Shown here one piece after another: positions 18,017 to 26,179 of a stretch of DNA of 64,000 nt (the first letter of the stretch is position 1; each line of letters starts with the position of its first letter). Where the stretch lies: assembly GCF_027924405.1 (NCBI RefSeq), contig NZ_AP026978.1, positions 5,270,001 through 5,334,000 on the forward strand, given 5' to 3'. The notes under the pieces were generated by a model that was not told the origin of the DNA, did no database searches, and worked only from the letters and a program-made list of their open reading frames with translations. The position numbers were made by a program, and so were the translations under genes. The stretch comes from Nocardia sputorum (GTDB lineage: Bacteria > Actinomycetota > Actinomycetes > Mycobacteriales > Mycobacteriaceae).

Positions 18017-18949
18017 ATGCCCTGGCGGCCCTCCTTCTTCGCGCCCGCTCCGGATTCCGACCCGGCGGCGGACCCACCGGAGATTCCCGGCGTGCGACGG
18101 TCGGAGGTGCCCGCCCGCGGTGTGCGTTTCCACGTCACCGAGGCGGGTCCGGCGGACGGACGCCCGGTGCTCGTACTGCACGGCTGGCCCGAGCATCACT
18201 ACGCCTACCGTCATCTGCTCGCCGACCCGCCGGACGGGTTGCGGATCATCGCCCCCGACCTGCCCGGCTACGGCTGGTCCGGCCCCGCTCCGCACCGATG
18301 GGCCAAGGACGACGTCGCCTCCGACGTGCTCGCGTTGCTGGACGCGCTCGGACTGGACCATGTCCTGCTGGTCGGCCACGACTGGGGCGGCTATATCGCG
18401 CACCTGCTGGTATTGCGGGAGCCGGAACGTTTCGACGCCCTGCTGGCGCTAAACATCGCGCACCCGTGGCAGACGCCGCGCCGGTTCCTCCCGCACGCGT
18501 GGCGGTTCCTGCTCTACCAGCCTGCCGTCGCCGCCTTCGGCGGGTACCTGCACCGGCGTACTCGCTTCCTGGAGCAACTCGTCTTCACCCGCGGTGTGCA
18601 CGATCGCGCGGCATTCGGCCCCGAGGTGACCCGGGCCTACGCGGACCGTTTCCGCGACCCGGTCTGCGCCCGCACGGCGACCGACACCTACCGCACCTTC
18701 TTGCTGCGCGAAGTCCCCCGGTCGGCCGGGCGCGGCGAACGACGCCGAGCGCGGGTACCGATCCTGGCCCTGTTCGGCGTCGAGGACGCGGCGATCCATC
18801 CGTCGCTCGCGTCCGCCGAGACCGCCCGCGCCGACGACTACCGTCTGGAACTCGTCCCGGACTGCGGCCACTTCATCATCGAGGAACGACCGGACCTGGT
18901 CCGCGCCCGTCTGGTCGAGCTGGCGGCGGCGACCGCGCGACCCGCCTGA
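18017..18949 (+). CDS. Epoxide-hydrolase-like alpha/beta hydrolase
   Basis: This 310-residue protein has the H-G-W-P-E oxyanion motif near residue 57 and the nucleophile elbow G-H-D-W-G-G near residue 118, where Asp rather than Ser is the nucleophile. The acid lies in F-G-V-E-D-A-A-I-H-P and the base in D-C-G-H-F-I-I-E-E. This combination is typical of epoxide hydrolases and haloalkane dehalogenases; the HGWPE motif favours the former. The cap region with W-R-F-L-L-Y-Q-P is present. The ATG is preceded 5 bases upstream by TACGAT, a possible -10, so the message may be leaderless. It stands alone between the rtcB terminator and the SLOG gene. The substrate is unknown. Confidence 0.85.
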   Translation: MPWRPSFFAPAPDSDPAADPPEIPGVRRSEVPARGVRFHVTEAGPADGRPVLVLHGWPEHHYAYRHLLADPPDGLRIIAPDLPGYGWSGPAPHRWAKDDVASDVLALLDALGLDHVLLVGHDWGGYIAHLLVLREPERFDALLALNIAHPWQTPRRFLPHAWRFLLYQPAVAAFGGYLHRRTRFLEQLVFTRGVHDRAAFGPEVTRAYADRFRDPVCARTATDTYRTFLLREVPRSAGRGERRRARVPILALFGVEDAAIHPSLASAETARADDYRLELVPDCGHFIIEERPDLVRARLVELAAATARPA

Positions 18950-19081
18950 GTACGTTTGCCGTCGAGGCGACGGCTCAGCCGCGGCGACCGCGGGGGAAAG
19001 CCCGCCGGTGTGTGTGAAACTCGGGATCGAGCTGTGAGGTCGCATACGACCGCCGGTGACGACGGCAAAGGAGAAATCTGC

Positions 19082-19561
19082 ATGGTGCGCATCGGGGTCA
19101 CCGGGCACACGAACGTCACGCCGACCACCGAGCCCCTGGTCTACACCGCGATCGGTGCAGTGCTCGCCCCGTACGCCGCCGCTGAGCTGGTCGGCGTCAG
19201 CTGCCTCGCCCGTGGCGCCGACTCGGTGTTCGCCAAGGCGGTCCTGGCGGCGGGTGGGCGACTCGAAGTGGTGTTGCCCTCGCGGAACTACCGGGCGGCG
19301 CAAGTGCGGCCCGACCACGCCGGGCTGTTCGACGAACTCGTCGAGCGCGCGACGGCGGTGCGGGTGATGGACTTCGACGAGGCGGGAAGCGAAGCCTACG
19401 AGGCGGCGAACGAGGCGATGCTGGCCTCGTGTGACCGGCTGATCGCGGTATGGGACGGCGCGGCCGGGCAACGCGGCGGCACCGGATCGGTGGTCGCCCT
19501 CGCCCGGCAGCGGAACGTGCCGGTCGAGATCGTGTGGCCGGACGGCGCGGCGCGCGGCTGA
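19082..19561 (+). CDS. SLOG/LOG-type Rossmann-fold protein
   Basis: This 159-residue protein starts M-V-R-I-G-V-T-G-H-T-N and contains V-S-C-L-A-R-G-A-D-S-V-F-A near residue 38 and a final nucleotide-binding block R-L-I-A-V-W-D-G then R-G-G-T-G-S-V-V-A-L-A-R near residue 130. This is the layout of SLOG-superfamily proteins (related to DprA and LOG), which bind nucleotides or nucleotide-derived ligands. The start is fixed by AAAGGAG eight bases upstream. The specific activity is unknown: LOG enzymes cleave nucleoside monophosphates, but the PGGxGTxxE signature of LOG phosphoribohydrolases is absent. It lies 61 bp upstream of the RecQ-type helicase on the same strand, and a joint role in nucleotide sensing and DNA processing is conceivable. 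Confidence 0.7.
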   Translation: MVRIGVTGHTNVTPTTEPLVYTAIGAVLAPYAAAELVGVSCLARGADSVFAKAVLAAGGRLEVVLPSRNYRAAQVRPDHAGLFDELVERATAVRVMDFDEAGSEAYEAANEAMLASCDRLIAVWDGAAGQRGGTGSVVALARQRNVPVEIVWPDGAARG

Positions 19562-19622
19562 CGCGGTCGGCGACGGTCGGCCGCGACGCCACCTGTCGGT
19601 GTCGTCGGGCACGATGGAGCGC

Positions 19623-21746
19623 ATGACCACGGCCACCGGCGCGTCTCCGATCGACCTCACGGCCCCCGACCTGCGCGAGCACGCCGAACAGCTGCTGCGC
19701 GAACTGGCCGGGGCGAACGCTCGGCTGCGCGAGGACCAGTGGACCGCGATCGAGGCGCTGGTCGTACGGCGGCGCCGTGCACTGGTCGTGCAGCGCACCG
19801 GCTGGGGCAAGTCGGCGGTGTACTTCATCGCCGCCAAGCTGCTGCGCCGGGCCGGGCGCGGGCCCACCGTGATCGTGTCGCCGCTGCTGGCGCTGATGCG
19901 CAACCAGGTGGCCGCGGCGCAGCGCGCGGGGGTGGTCGCGGCCACCATCAACTCGGGCAACGTCACCGAGTGGGACGAGATCCACGCCGGCGTCGCCGCG
20001 GGCGCGGTCGACGTGCTGCTGGTCAGCCCGGAGCGGTTGAACAACCCGGACTTCCGCGATCAGGTGCTGCCCCGGCTCGCCGCCGACGCCGGGCTGGTGG
20101 TGATCGACGAAGCGCACTGCGTCTCGGACTGGGGCCACGACTTCCGGCCCGATTACCGGCGCATCCGCACGCTGATCGCCGACCTCGGCTCGGACGTCCC
20201 GGTGCTCGCCACCACCGCGACCGCCAACGACCGGGTGGTCACCGACGTCGCCACGCAGATCGGCACCGACACCTTGGTGCTGCGCGGCACGCTGGATCGC
20301 GAGTCGCTGCACTTGTCGGTGGTCCGCTTCGACGACGCCGTGGAACGCACCGCCTGGCTCAGCGGTCACCTGCACCGGCTGCCCGGCTCCGGCATCGTCT
20401 ACACGCTCACCGTCGCCGCCGCGCACGACCTGGCCGACGTGCTGACCTCGCACGGCCACACCGTCGCCGCCTACACCGGGCAGACCGACCCGGCCGAGCG
20501 CGAGGCGCTGGAGGCGGCGTTGCTGGACAACGAGGTCAAGGCGCTCATCGCCACCTCCGCGCTGGGCATGGGCTTCGACAAACCCGATCTGGGATTCGTG
20601 GTGCACGTCGGTGCGCCGTCCTCCCCCATCGCCTACTACCAGCAGGTGGGACGGGCCGGGCGCGGTACCGATCGCGCCGAGGTGATCCTGCTTCCCGGCC
20701 AGGAGGACGCGCGGATCTGGAGCTACTTCGCCTCCGTCGCCTTCCCGCGCGAGCACATCGTGCGCGCGGTGCTCGACGCGCTGGACTCCGAGCGGGCGCT
20801 GTCCACCGCGGCGTTGGAGCCGTTGGTGGAGCTGAATCGCTCGCGGCTGGAGATGGTGCTCAAGGTGCTCGACGTGGACGGTGCGGTGCGCCGGGTGCGC
20901 GGCGGCTGGATCGCCACCGGCCGGCCGTGGACCTACGACACCGAGCGCTACGAGCGGCTGTCCATCGCCCGCGAGGCCGAACAGCAGGCCATGATCGATT
21001 ACCAATCGACCGCCGATTGCCGCATGGAATTCCTCCGCCGCCAGCTCGACGACCCGGGGCTGTCCGCGGACGCCGCGGAGCCGTCCGGCTGCGGCCGCTG
21101 CGACAACTGCACCGGTAGCCGCCCGGACCGCACCGTCGCCGCCGAGGCGGTCGCCGCGACCAAGGCCCGGCTCGACCGTCCCGGCATCGATCTCGCGCCG
21201 CGTAAGCAGTGGCCCACCGGCATGGCCAAACTCGGTCTGCCGTTGTCGGGCAGGATCACCGGCGGCGCCGAGACCGGCCGCGTCCTGGGCAGGCTGACCG
21301 ACCTCGGCTGGGGGCAGCGCCTGCGGACGCTGCTCGACGGCCCGGACGACCCGGTGCCCGACGCGGTCTTCGACGCCTGCCTCGCCGTCCTGCGCGAATG
21401 GGATTGGGCCGCCCGCCCCACGTCGGTGCTCGCGCTGGAATCCCCGCGCCACCCCGTGCTCACCGCCACCCTCGCCGCCCGGCTCGCCGAGGTCGGTCGC
21501 CTGCACGACCTCGGCACCCTTCGCACCCGCTCCGGCCGCCCGCCCGTCTCGGCGGCCAACTCCGCCCATCGCGTAGCCGGACTGTTCGACTCCTGGGAGA
21601 TCCCCGACCTCACCCGGGTACAGGGCCCGATCCTGCTGGTGGACGCCATCACGGACACCGGCTGGACCTTCACCGTCGCCGCCCACGCCCTCCGAGCAGC
21701 CGGTGCCGACGCAATCCTGCCCTTCGCGCTGGCGACGCCGACTTAG
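19623..21746 (+). CDS. RecQ-family DNA helicase with C-terminal phosphoribosyltransferase-like domain
   Basis: This 707-residue protein has helicase motifs in order: R-E-D-Q-W-T-A-I (motif 0), Q-R-T-G-W-G-K-S (Walker A), V-I-D-E-A-H-C-V-S-D-W-G-H-D-F-R-P (motif II plus the RecQ aromatic loop), A-T-T-A-T-A, and Q-Q-V-G-R-A-G-R-G (motif VI). The RecQ zinc cysteines follow as D-C-R-M-E-F and C-G-R-C-D-N-C near residue 485. The last roughly 190 residues are not RecQ-like and end in I-L-L-V-D-A-I-T-D-T-G-W-T-F, the PRPP-binding loop pattern of type I phosphoribosyltransferases such as ComF. The ATG at 19623 is preferred over an upstream GTG frame. It probably unwinds 3'-tailed DNA; the fused domain suggests nucleotide binding or competence-type function. 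Confidence 0.85.
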   Translation: MTTATGASPIDLTAPDLREHAEQLLRELAGANARLREDQWTAIEALVVRRRRALVVQRTGWGKSAVYFIAAKLLRRAGRGPTVIVSPLLALMRNQVAAAQRAGVVAATINSGNVTEWDEIHAGVAAGAVDVLLVSPERLNNPDFRDQVLPRLAADAGLVVIDEAHCVSDWGHDFRPDYRRIRTLIADLGSDVPVLATTATANDRVVTDVATQIGTDTLVLRGTLDRESLHLSVVRFDDAVERTAWLSGHLHRLPGSGIVYTLTVAAAHDLADVLTSHGHTVAAYTGQTDPAEREALEAALLDNEVKALIATSALGMGFDKPDLGFVVHVGAPSSPIAYYQQVGRAGRGTDRAEVILLPGQEDARIWSYFASVAFPREHIVRAVLDALDSERALSTAALEPLVELNRSRLEMVLKVLDVDGAVRRVRGGWIATGRPWTYDTERYERLSIAREAEQQAMIDYQSTADCRMEFLRRQLDDPGLSADAAEPSGCGRCDNCTGSRPDRTVAAEAVAATKARLDRPGIDLAPRKQWPTGMAKLGLPLSGRITGGAETGRVLGRLTDLGWGQRLRTLLDGPDDPVPDAVFDACLAVLREWDWAARPTSVLALESPRHPVLTATLAARLAEVGRLHDLGTLRTRSGRPPVSAANSAHRVAGLFDSWEIPDLTRVQGPILLVDAITDTGWTFTVAAHALRAAGADAILPFALATPT

Positions 21747-22174
21747 CGACGAGGCCCGGCGGCCCCGAGCCGGTCGACCACCTGCTCCAGCAGTCGATGA
21801 CGCTCGAAGGACCCGGGCCGGTTCCTCGACGCGGGGATAGCCCGGCTGCCCCAACCGTCCCGTACCGCGTATCGAGCTCGTGCGGGCCCGAGAAGTCAGC
21901 CGCTCCGATCCGCGAACCGTGCCCACAACTCGACGACAACGCACCAAGCCCGCCTGAACCCCCGGTTCGAGCGAAGCGAGTCCGACCGTCCGACGCCGGC
22001 CTACCCCGACTGAACTGACACCGAACGCCACGACGGCGCAACCAGCCACGACCGATCCAGCTTGACCTGAACCATAGGGACACCACCCGATTCGAGGGCA
22101 ACACAATTCGGGTCATGCGTGGTGAGGGCTTGCCGATTAGGTTCGGCCGTCTAGCCGATACGCGAGGAGTTCGA
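21747..22174. other. Gene-free spacer between recQ-like gene and small secreted protein
   Basis: These 428 bases hold no frame with coding character. An imperfect inverted repeat (ACCCGATT / AATTCGGGT) at about 22085-22113 lies 60 bp before the next start and could be an operator for the small secreted protein. GAGCGAAGCGAG at 21969-21980 resembles short repeats found elsewhere in this genome. Confidence 0.4.
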
Positions 22175-22390
22175 ATGTTCGCAGCACGTGGATTTGCCGC
22201 CGCCCTGGTCGGTGCCGCAACCCTGACCGGTGCCGGGGCAGCCGCCGCGGCGCCGTTGCCGCTCGAACCGCAGTCGCCCGCACCGGCCGTGTCGGTCGCA
22301 GGGAGCTGTGGTGGTATCACCGATCCGTTCGTGGCGCTGGTCTGCGCGATCAGCAGCCTGTCCGGCGGAGGCGGCACGGCCGTTCGATGA
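22175..22390 (+). CDS. Small secreted protein
   Basis: This 71-residue product has a clear Sec signal peptide: M-F-A-A-R, a hydrophobic stretch A-A-A-L-V-G-A-A-T-L-T-G-A-G-A and a likely cleavage after A-A-A near residue 26. The mature part is about 45 residues, Pro/Ser/Gly rich, with two cysteines (S-C-G-G-I near residue 44 and L-V-C-A-I near 57) that could form a disulfide. GAGGAG is 6 bases before the ATG, which fixes this start against a longer frame at 22115. I recognise no family. Similar tiny exported proteins with a C-x(12)-C pair are common in Nocardia, but function is unknown. Confidence 0.6.
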   Translation: MFAARGFAAALVGAATLTGAGAAAAAPLPLEPQSPAPAVSVAGSCGGITDPFVALVCAISSLSGGGGTAVR

Positions 22391-22661
22391 GCAGCCGTGA
22401 AGTCGGCTCAGCCGCGCAGGAACGGCGCCGAGTTCGGCAGTGACGCGTTCTCTGCCGAACCAGCCGAGCGGAAGCTGAGCACGCACCAACGAATCGCATC
22501 CTCGAGCCACCGGACGAATCCGACTCGTCGAAGCGTTCACCGAAGTTCGTTCCGCCAGGCCCCGGGCGCGGCCGCCGCGTCCGGGGACGAAGGAGCAAGC
22601 GGTGGCCGCGCACACGCGAGCCACAAGGGGGCCGCGAGCACGCAGCGCCACAGGCGCTGCA

Positions 22662-22970
22662 CTAAAGACTGAGCGTCGCCCGCAGGCGCGCGTCGAGGGA
22701 TTCCGTCTCGGCCGGGGTGAGCACGCCGAGGTGTTCGGTGAGCCAGGGGCGGTAGGCGCGGTGCAGTTTCATGGTGTCGGCCCAGCCGTGCTCGGTGTGG
22801 GTGGCCAGCACGTGGCCGGGGTCCGCGTCGCGCAGCGGGACGACCTGCAGCCAGCGGGAGCGCGACGTGATCACCGCCGAATCGGATACCAGCACGACCG
22901 TCATGCGCCGTGGGAAGGGAGTGCCGTCACTGAGCGTCGGGGCGTAGCGCCAGACCTCGCCGCGTCTCAT
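22662..22970 (-). CDS. MazF/PemK-type toxin
   Basis: This 102-residue protein begins M-R-R-G-E-V-W-R-Y-A-P, the characteristic start of MazF/PemK endoribonuclease toxins, and continues with R-R-M-T-V-V-L-V-S and L-Q-V-V-P-L-R-D strands of the CcdB/MazF barrel. It should cut mRNA at short motifs; specificity cannot be read. The ATG overlaps the stop of the upstream antitoxin as ATGA, so synthesis is coupled to the antitoxin. The last residues D-A-R-L-R-A-T-L-S-L form a normal C-terminal helix and the protein looks intact. Confidence 0.82.
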   Translation of the reverse strand: MRRGEVWRYAPTLSDGTPFPRRMTVVLVSDSAVITSRSRWLQVVPLRDADPGHVLATHTEHGWADTMKLHRAYRPWLTEHLGVLTPAETESLDARLRATLSL

Positions 22971-23197
22971 GCGGCGTCGTCTTCGGCGGCCTGGCCGAGC
23001 CGGAGGTCGTCGTAGGCGGCGGCCAGTTCGGCTTCCTCGTCGATGGTCAGCGCGATCAGGCTCTCGTGCACGAGCGTGGTGCGCAGCGCGGCGTTGATCA
23101 CCGACGACAGGCTGCGGTTCTGGCGATCGGCGGCCTCCCTGGCCCACTCGGCCACCTGCGGATCCAACGTGACGGTCACGCGCGTCGCCCTGCTCAT
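22967..23197 (-). CDS. Ribbon-helix-helix antitoxin
   Basis: This 76-residue protein begins M-S-R-A-T-R-V-T-V-T-L-D-P, a ribbon-helix-helix strand, followed by helices V-A-E-W-A-R-E-A-A-D-R-Q-N-R-S-L-S-S-V-I-N-A-A-L of the CopG/MetJ fold. The acidic C-terminus (L-T-I-D-E-E-A-E-L-A-A-A-Y-D-D-L) is the probable toxin-wrapping tail. The ATG at 23195-23197 is chosen; an upstream ATG adds four residues. RHH antitoxins repress their own operon, so the short region before the start should contain the operator. Confidence 0.82.
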   Translation of the reverse strand: MSRATRVTVTLDPQVAEWAREAADRQNRSLSSVINAALRTTLVHESLIALTIDEEAELAAAYDDLRLGQAAEDDAA

Positions 23198-23297
23198 ATT
23201 CGTATGCATACCAGAGCGGTGCGATACCGGGAACTCGTCCGGGGCATCCGAACCGGCGGACTGGAGATCGTGGCCGGAATTTCGTCGGCTCGCCCAC

Positions 23298-23303
23298 TAC
23301 AGT
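23298..23303 (+). promoter_or_regulatory. Candidate -10 element, leaderless LigD-Pol transcript
   Basis: TACAGT ends 6 bases before the GTG at 23310, placing the transcription start at the initiation codon. No ribosome site is visible, which fits leaderless translation. Confidence 0.4.
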
Positions 23304-23309
23304 CGACCC

Positions 23310-24278
23310 GTGGCCAGCAAATCCACCGGGTCGGCGATCGAGCTCGAGGTCGGCGACCGCACGATCCGCGTCTCCAACCCGGACCGCGTCTACTTCCCCG
23401 AGTCCGGCGCGACCAAGCTCGATCTGGTGCAGTACTACCTGAGCGTCGGGGACGGCATCGTCAACGCGCTGCGCGACCGGCCCTGCATGCTGCACCGGTT
23501 CCCCAAAGGACTCGCGGGCGACAAGGTACATCAGAAGCGGCTTCCCGCGGGCGCGCCGGACTGGATTCCGACTGTGCGCGTGTACTTCCCACGCTACGGC
23601 AGGCACGCCGACGAGTTGTGCGTCGAGAAACTCGCCGACGTCATCTGGGCGGTGCAGATGTCGACGGTCGAGTTCCATCCGTGGAATTCGCGCGCCGCCG
23701 ACACCGAACGCCCCGACGAGTGGCGCATCGACCTCGACCCGATGCCCGACTGCCCGTGGTCGCGCGTGCAGCGGGTCGCGGCGGTGGTGCGCGAAGTCCT
23801 CGACGAACTCGGCGCCGTCGGGTGGCCGAAGACCTCCGGCGGCAATGGCCTGCACGTGTACGTGCGGATCGCGCCGCAGTGGGGTTTCCAGGAGGTGCGC
23901 CGGGCGGCGCTCGCGTTCGCCCGCGAGGTGGAGCGCCGGGCGCCCGATGACGTGACCACCACCTGGTGGCGCCGCGACCGGGACCCGAAGCTGCTGTTCG
24001 TCGACTACAACCAGAACGCTCGCGATCACACCATCGCCGCCGCCTACTCGGTGCGCGGCGTCCCCGCCGCCACGGTCTCCACACCGGTACGCTGGGACGA
24101 GATTCCCGACATCGATCCGCGCGACTTCACCATGGCCTCCGTGCCCGCTCGCTTCGCCGAACTCGGCGATCTGCACGCGGGCATGGACGACGCGGTGTTC
24201 CACCTGGATCCTCTCCTGGAGTGGGCCGAGCGGGACAAGGTGGACGTGGAGCTCGACGAGGAGCAGAGCGAAGCCTAG
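23310..24278 (+). CDS. LigD-type polymerase/primase domain protein
   Basis: This 322-residue protein is a stand-alone LigD polymerase domain (archaeo-eukaryotic primase fold). It shows V-S-N-P-D-R-V-Y-F-P-E-S-G-A-T-K-L-D-L at the N-terminus, the catalytic D-x-D in W-R-I-D-L-D-P-M-P near residue 145, and S-G-G-N-G-L-H-V-Y-V with the metal-site His, then the third acidic residue in F-V-D-Y-N-Q-N. Such enzymes add ribonucleotides or deoxynucleotides at DNA ends during non-homologous end joining. No ligase domain, nuclease domain or Ku gene is nearby, so it is a separate paralogue of the kind mycobacteria carry as Rv3730c or Rv0269c. The GTG start has no ribosome site. Confidence 0.88.
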   Translation: MASKSTGSAIELEVGDRTIRVSNPDRVYFPESGATKLDLVQYYLSVGDGIVNALRDRPCMLHRFPKGLAGDKVHQKRLPAGAPDWIPTVRVYFPRYGRHADELCVEKLADVIWAVQMSTVEFHPWNSRAADTERPDEWRIDLDPMPDCPWSRVQRVAAVVREVLDELGAVGWPKTSGGNGLHVYVRIAPQWGFQEVRRAALAFAREVERRAPDDVTTTWWRRDRDPKLLFVDYNQNARDHTIAAAYSVRGVPAATVSTPVRWDEIPDIDPRDFTMASVPARFAELGDLHAGMDDAVFHLDPLLEWAERDKVDVELDEEQSEA

Positions 24279-24388
24279 CGCCGCGACGCACGGCCACCGG
24301 CGACCGATCCGCGCACGCCCGGCGGTGCTACGGTCGCAACGTCCACCCGCTCGCGACCACGCCCTACTGCTCCGAAGGAGGTCCATCC

Positions 24389-25339
24389 ATGAACCGACCG
24401 GCAGTGACGATCGCGATCGGCCCCACCGAGCCTCCGCCCACGCTGGTGGAGAAGGCCGTGGTGGAGGCGGGCGCTACCGTCTCCGATCTCGACGAGGCTC
24501 GCGGGCTGATCTGGGTGGGCGGGGTCGGCGAGTTCCCGGACGAATTGCCGGCCGGGGTGGAGTGGGTACAGCTTTCGGCCGCCGGTATCGAGGATTGGTT
24601 CACCTCGGGTGTCATCGCCAGGCATCCTGCCGTGCGATTCACCTCCGCCGCAGGCGCTTTCGCGGCCAGCGTCGCCGAGCACGCGCTCATGCTGCTGCTC
24701 GCGGGCGTCCGGTATCTGCCCGAGCATCTGCGCGCGTCGGACTGGCGGCAACAGGACTTCTTTCCGCACATCCGCTCGCTGCGCGGCAAGACGGTGACGA
24801 TCGTCGGCGCGGGCGGCATCGGCCGCGCGCTGATCCCGATGCTGGTCCCGCTCGGCGCGCACATCATCGCGGTGAACCGCAGCGGGCGGCCGGTCACCGG
24901 CCCGGGTATTCCGTCGTCGGTCGAGACGGTTCCCGCCGAGCATCTCGGCCGGATCTGGGCGCACACCGATCACGTGGTGGTCGCGGCGCCCGCGACGCCC
25001 GCCACCAGGCATCTCATCGGCGCGGACGAACTGGCGCGACTGAAGCCGTCCTCGTGGATCGTCAACGTCGCGCGCGGCAGCCTCATCGATACCGACGCCC
25101 TGGTGGCCGCGCTGAGTTCCGGCGCGATCGGCGGCGCCGGCCTCGACGTCACCGATCCCGAGCCGCTCCCGGCCGGCCACCCGCTCTGGTCGCTGCCGAA
25201 TGCCATTGTCACTCCGCATGATTCGAATCCACCGCAACTGCGGTTGGCGGCATTCGCCGACCACGTCGAAGCGAACGTCGAGCGCTTCATCGCGGGCCGC
25301 CCGCTGCTCGCTCCGATCGATCCCGCTCTCGGGTACTGA
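24389..25339 (+). CDS. D-isomer-specific 2-hydroxyacid dehydrogenase
   Basis: This 316-residue NAD(P)-dependent dehydrogenase has the Rossmann motif T-I-V-G-A-G-G-I-G-R-A near residue 137. The catalytic triad is Arg in N-V-A-R-G-S-L, Glu in D-P-E-P-L-P and His in V-T-P-H-D-S-N. It should reduce a 2-keto acid or oxidise a D-2-hydroxy acid; the substrate is unknown, with glyoxylate or hydroxypyruvate likely for this subgroup. GAAGGAGG precedes the ATG by about 8 bases, one of the strongest ribosome sites in the window. A -10-like TACGGT at 24329-24334 would give a leader of about 48 bases. It appears to be a single-gene transcript. Confidence 0.88.
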   Translation: MNRPAVTIAIGPTEPPPTLVEKAVVEAGATVSDLDEARGLIWVGGVGEFPDELPAGVEWVQLSAAGIEDWFTSGVIARHPAVRFTSAAGAFAASVAEHALMLLLAGVRYLPEHLRASDWRQQDFFPHIRSLRGKTVTIVGAGGIGRALIPMLVPLGAHIIAVNRSGRPVTGPGIPSSVETVPAEHLGRIWAHTDHVVVAAPATPATRHLIGADELARLKPSSWIVNVARGSLIDTDALVAALSSGAIGGAGLDVTDPEPLPAGHPLWSLPNAIVTPHDSNPPQLRLAAFADHVEANVERFIAGRPLLAPIDPALGY

Positions 25340-25515
25340 ACCTGTCAGGCACACCGAATTCGAGGCCCCTCCGCGGGATTCACCAGCGCGGTGGATGCAG
25401 CGAGCATGATCTGCGATCCCGTCCTGCCGCTGCGCGAGCGTTGGCCGCCACTACGCACAAGCACTCCGCAGTGCAGTGTGGCGGCGGCGAATCCGGTGTC
25501 CCTACCTCGCCGACA

Positions 25516-26097
25516 TCAGCCGGGTAGCGCTCGTCCGAGGATTTCCTCGATGACCGCGCTCTTGGCGTTGGCATAGTGCTGCACGAATTTCCATTCACGC
25601 TGCGCCAGTTCGCGTTTGGTCCGCTCGTAATACACCCGGTCCTCATCGTGCGTGCGCAGCCAGTCGCGGAACGCCAGGATCCGCTCGATCTCCGGCGTGC
25701 CCGACTCCGGCGAGAGCACGTGCAGATTCACATCCCGCGGCGCACCGTCATCCACGCGGCGAACCAGACAGCGATGCTGATACCAGCCCGGTTGCCGGAT
25801 ACGCAGGGCATACCCGGCCGCCTCGAGAGCCGGTAGATAGGCAGCCTCATCGGCGGCCTCCGGAACCAGCAGCAGGATGTCGATCAGCGCCTTGGCCGCG
25901 AGGCCGGGAACCGACGTGGAGCCCGTGTGCTCGATCCGCAGGGCCACGTCGCCGAGCGCTGCGCGTATGGCGGCCTCTTCCTCGGCGTACCAGTCCGGCC
26001 ACGCCCGGTTGTACTCCTCGAGAACCACCTCGACCCCATAGGGGCGCAGTTCGCCGACTGTCGCCGCCGCGATCTCCTCGTCGTCCACCGTCGCCAT
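25516..26097 (-). CDS. GrpB family protein
   Basis: This 193-residue protein is a GrpB/UPF0157 member, whose fold is that of a minimal nucleotidyltransferase. Family landmarks are I-E-H-T-G-S-T-S-V-P-G-L-A-A-K-A-L-I-D-I, containing the G-S-x-S and D-x-D/E-like catalytic region near residue 65, and R-D-V-N-L-H-V-L near residue 130, followed by R-D-W-L-R-T-H-x-E-D-R-x-x-Y. The biochemical activity of the family is unproven; a link to coenzyme A metabolism has been suggested for fusions. The ATG at 26095-26097 is preferred over a TTG three codons upstream. It is divergent from the LipR-like operon, with an inverted repeat CTGTT-N5-AACAG at 26111-26125 in the shared gap. Confidence 0.85.
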   Translation of the reverse strand: MATVDDEEIAAATVGELRPYGVEVVLEEYNRAWPDWYAEEEAAIRAALGDVALRIEHTGSTSVPGLAAKALIDILLLVPEAADEAAYLPALEAAGYALRIRQPGWYQHRCLVRRVDDGAPRDVNLHVLSPESGTPEIERILAFRDWLRTHDEDRVYYERTKRELAQREWKFVQHYANAKSAVIEEILGRALPG

Positions 26098-26134
26098 ACG
26101 GCACAATAACCTGTTCGAATAACAGCCTTCTCAG

Positions 26135-26160
26135 AATGTGCCATTGACAACTGGCACATT
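26135..26160. promoter_or_regulatory. Operator-like perfect palindrome over the -35 box
   Basis: AATGTGCCA and its exact complement TGGCACATT flank an 8-base centre that contains TTGACA. A repressor bound here would cover the -35 element of the promoter for the hydrolase/SDR/diiron/BVMO operon. The regulator is not identified; the downstream MerR gene or a distant TetR are candidates. Confidence 0.6.
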
Positions 26161-26173
26161 AATGACTGATTCT
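26144..26173 (+). promoter_or_regulatory. Promoter of the hydrolase-SDR-diiron-BVMO operon
   Basis: TTGACA (26144-26149) is a perfect -35; GATTCT (26168-26173) or TGATTC one base earlier lies 17-18 bases downstream as the -10. Transcription would start at or within a few bases of the ATG at 26180, so the first gene is probably translated leaderless. Confidence 0.55.
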
Positions 26174-26179
26174 TAGCGC

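Noticed and set aside
19197..22106. 969-codon minus-strand frame
   Set aside because: It is antisense to the RecQ-like gene; low-complexity translation without domains.
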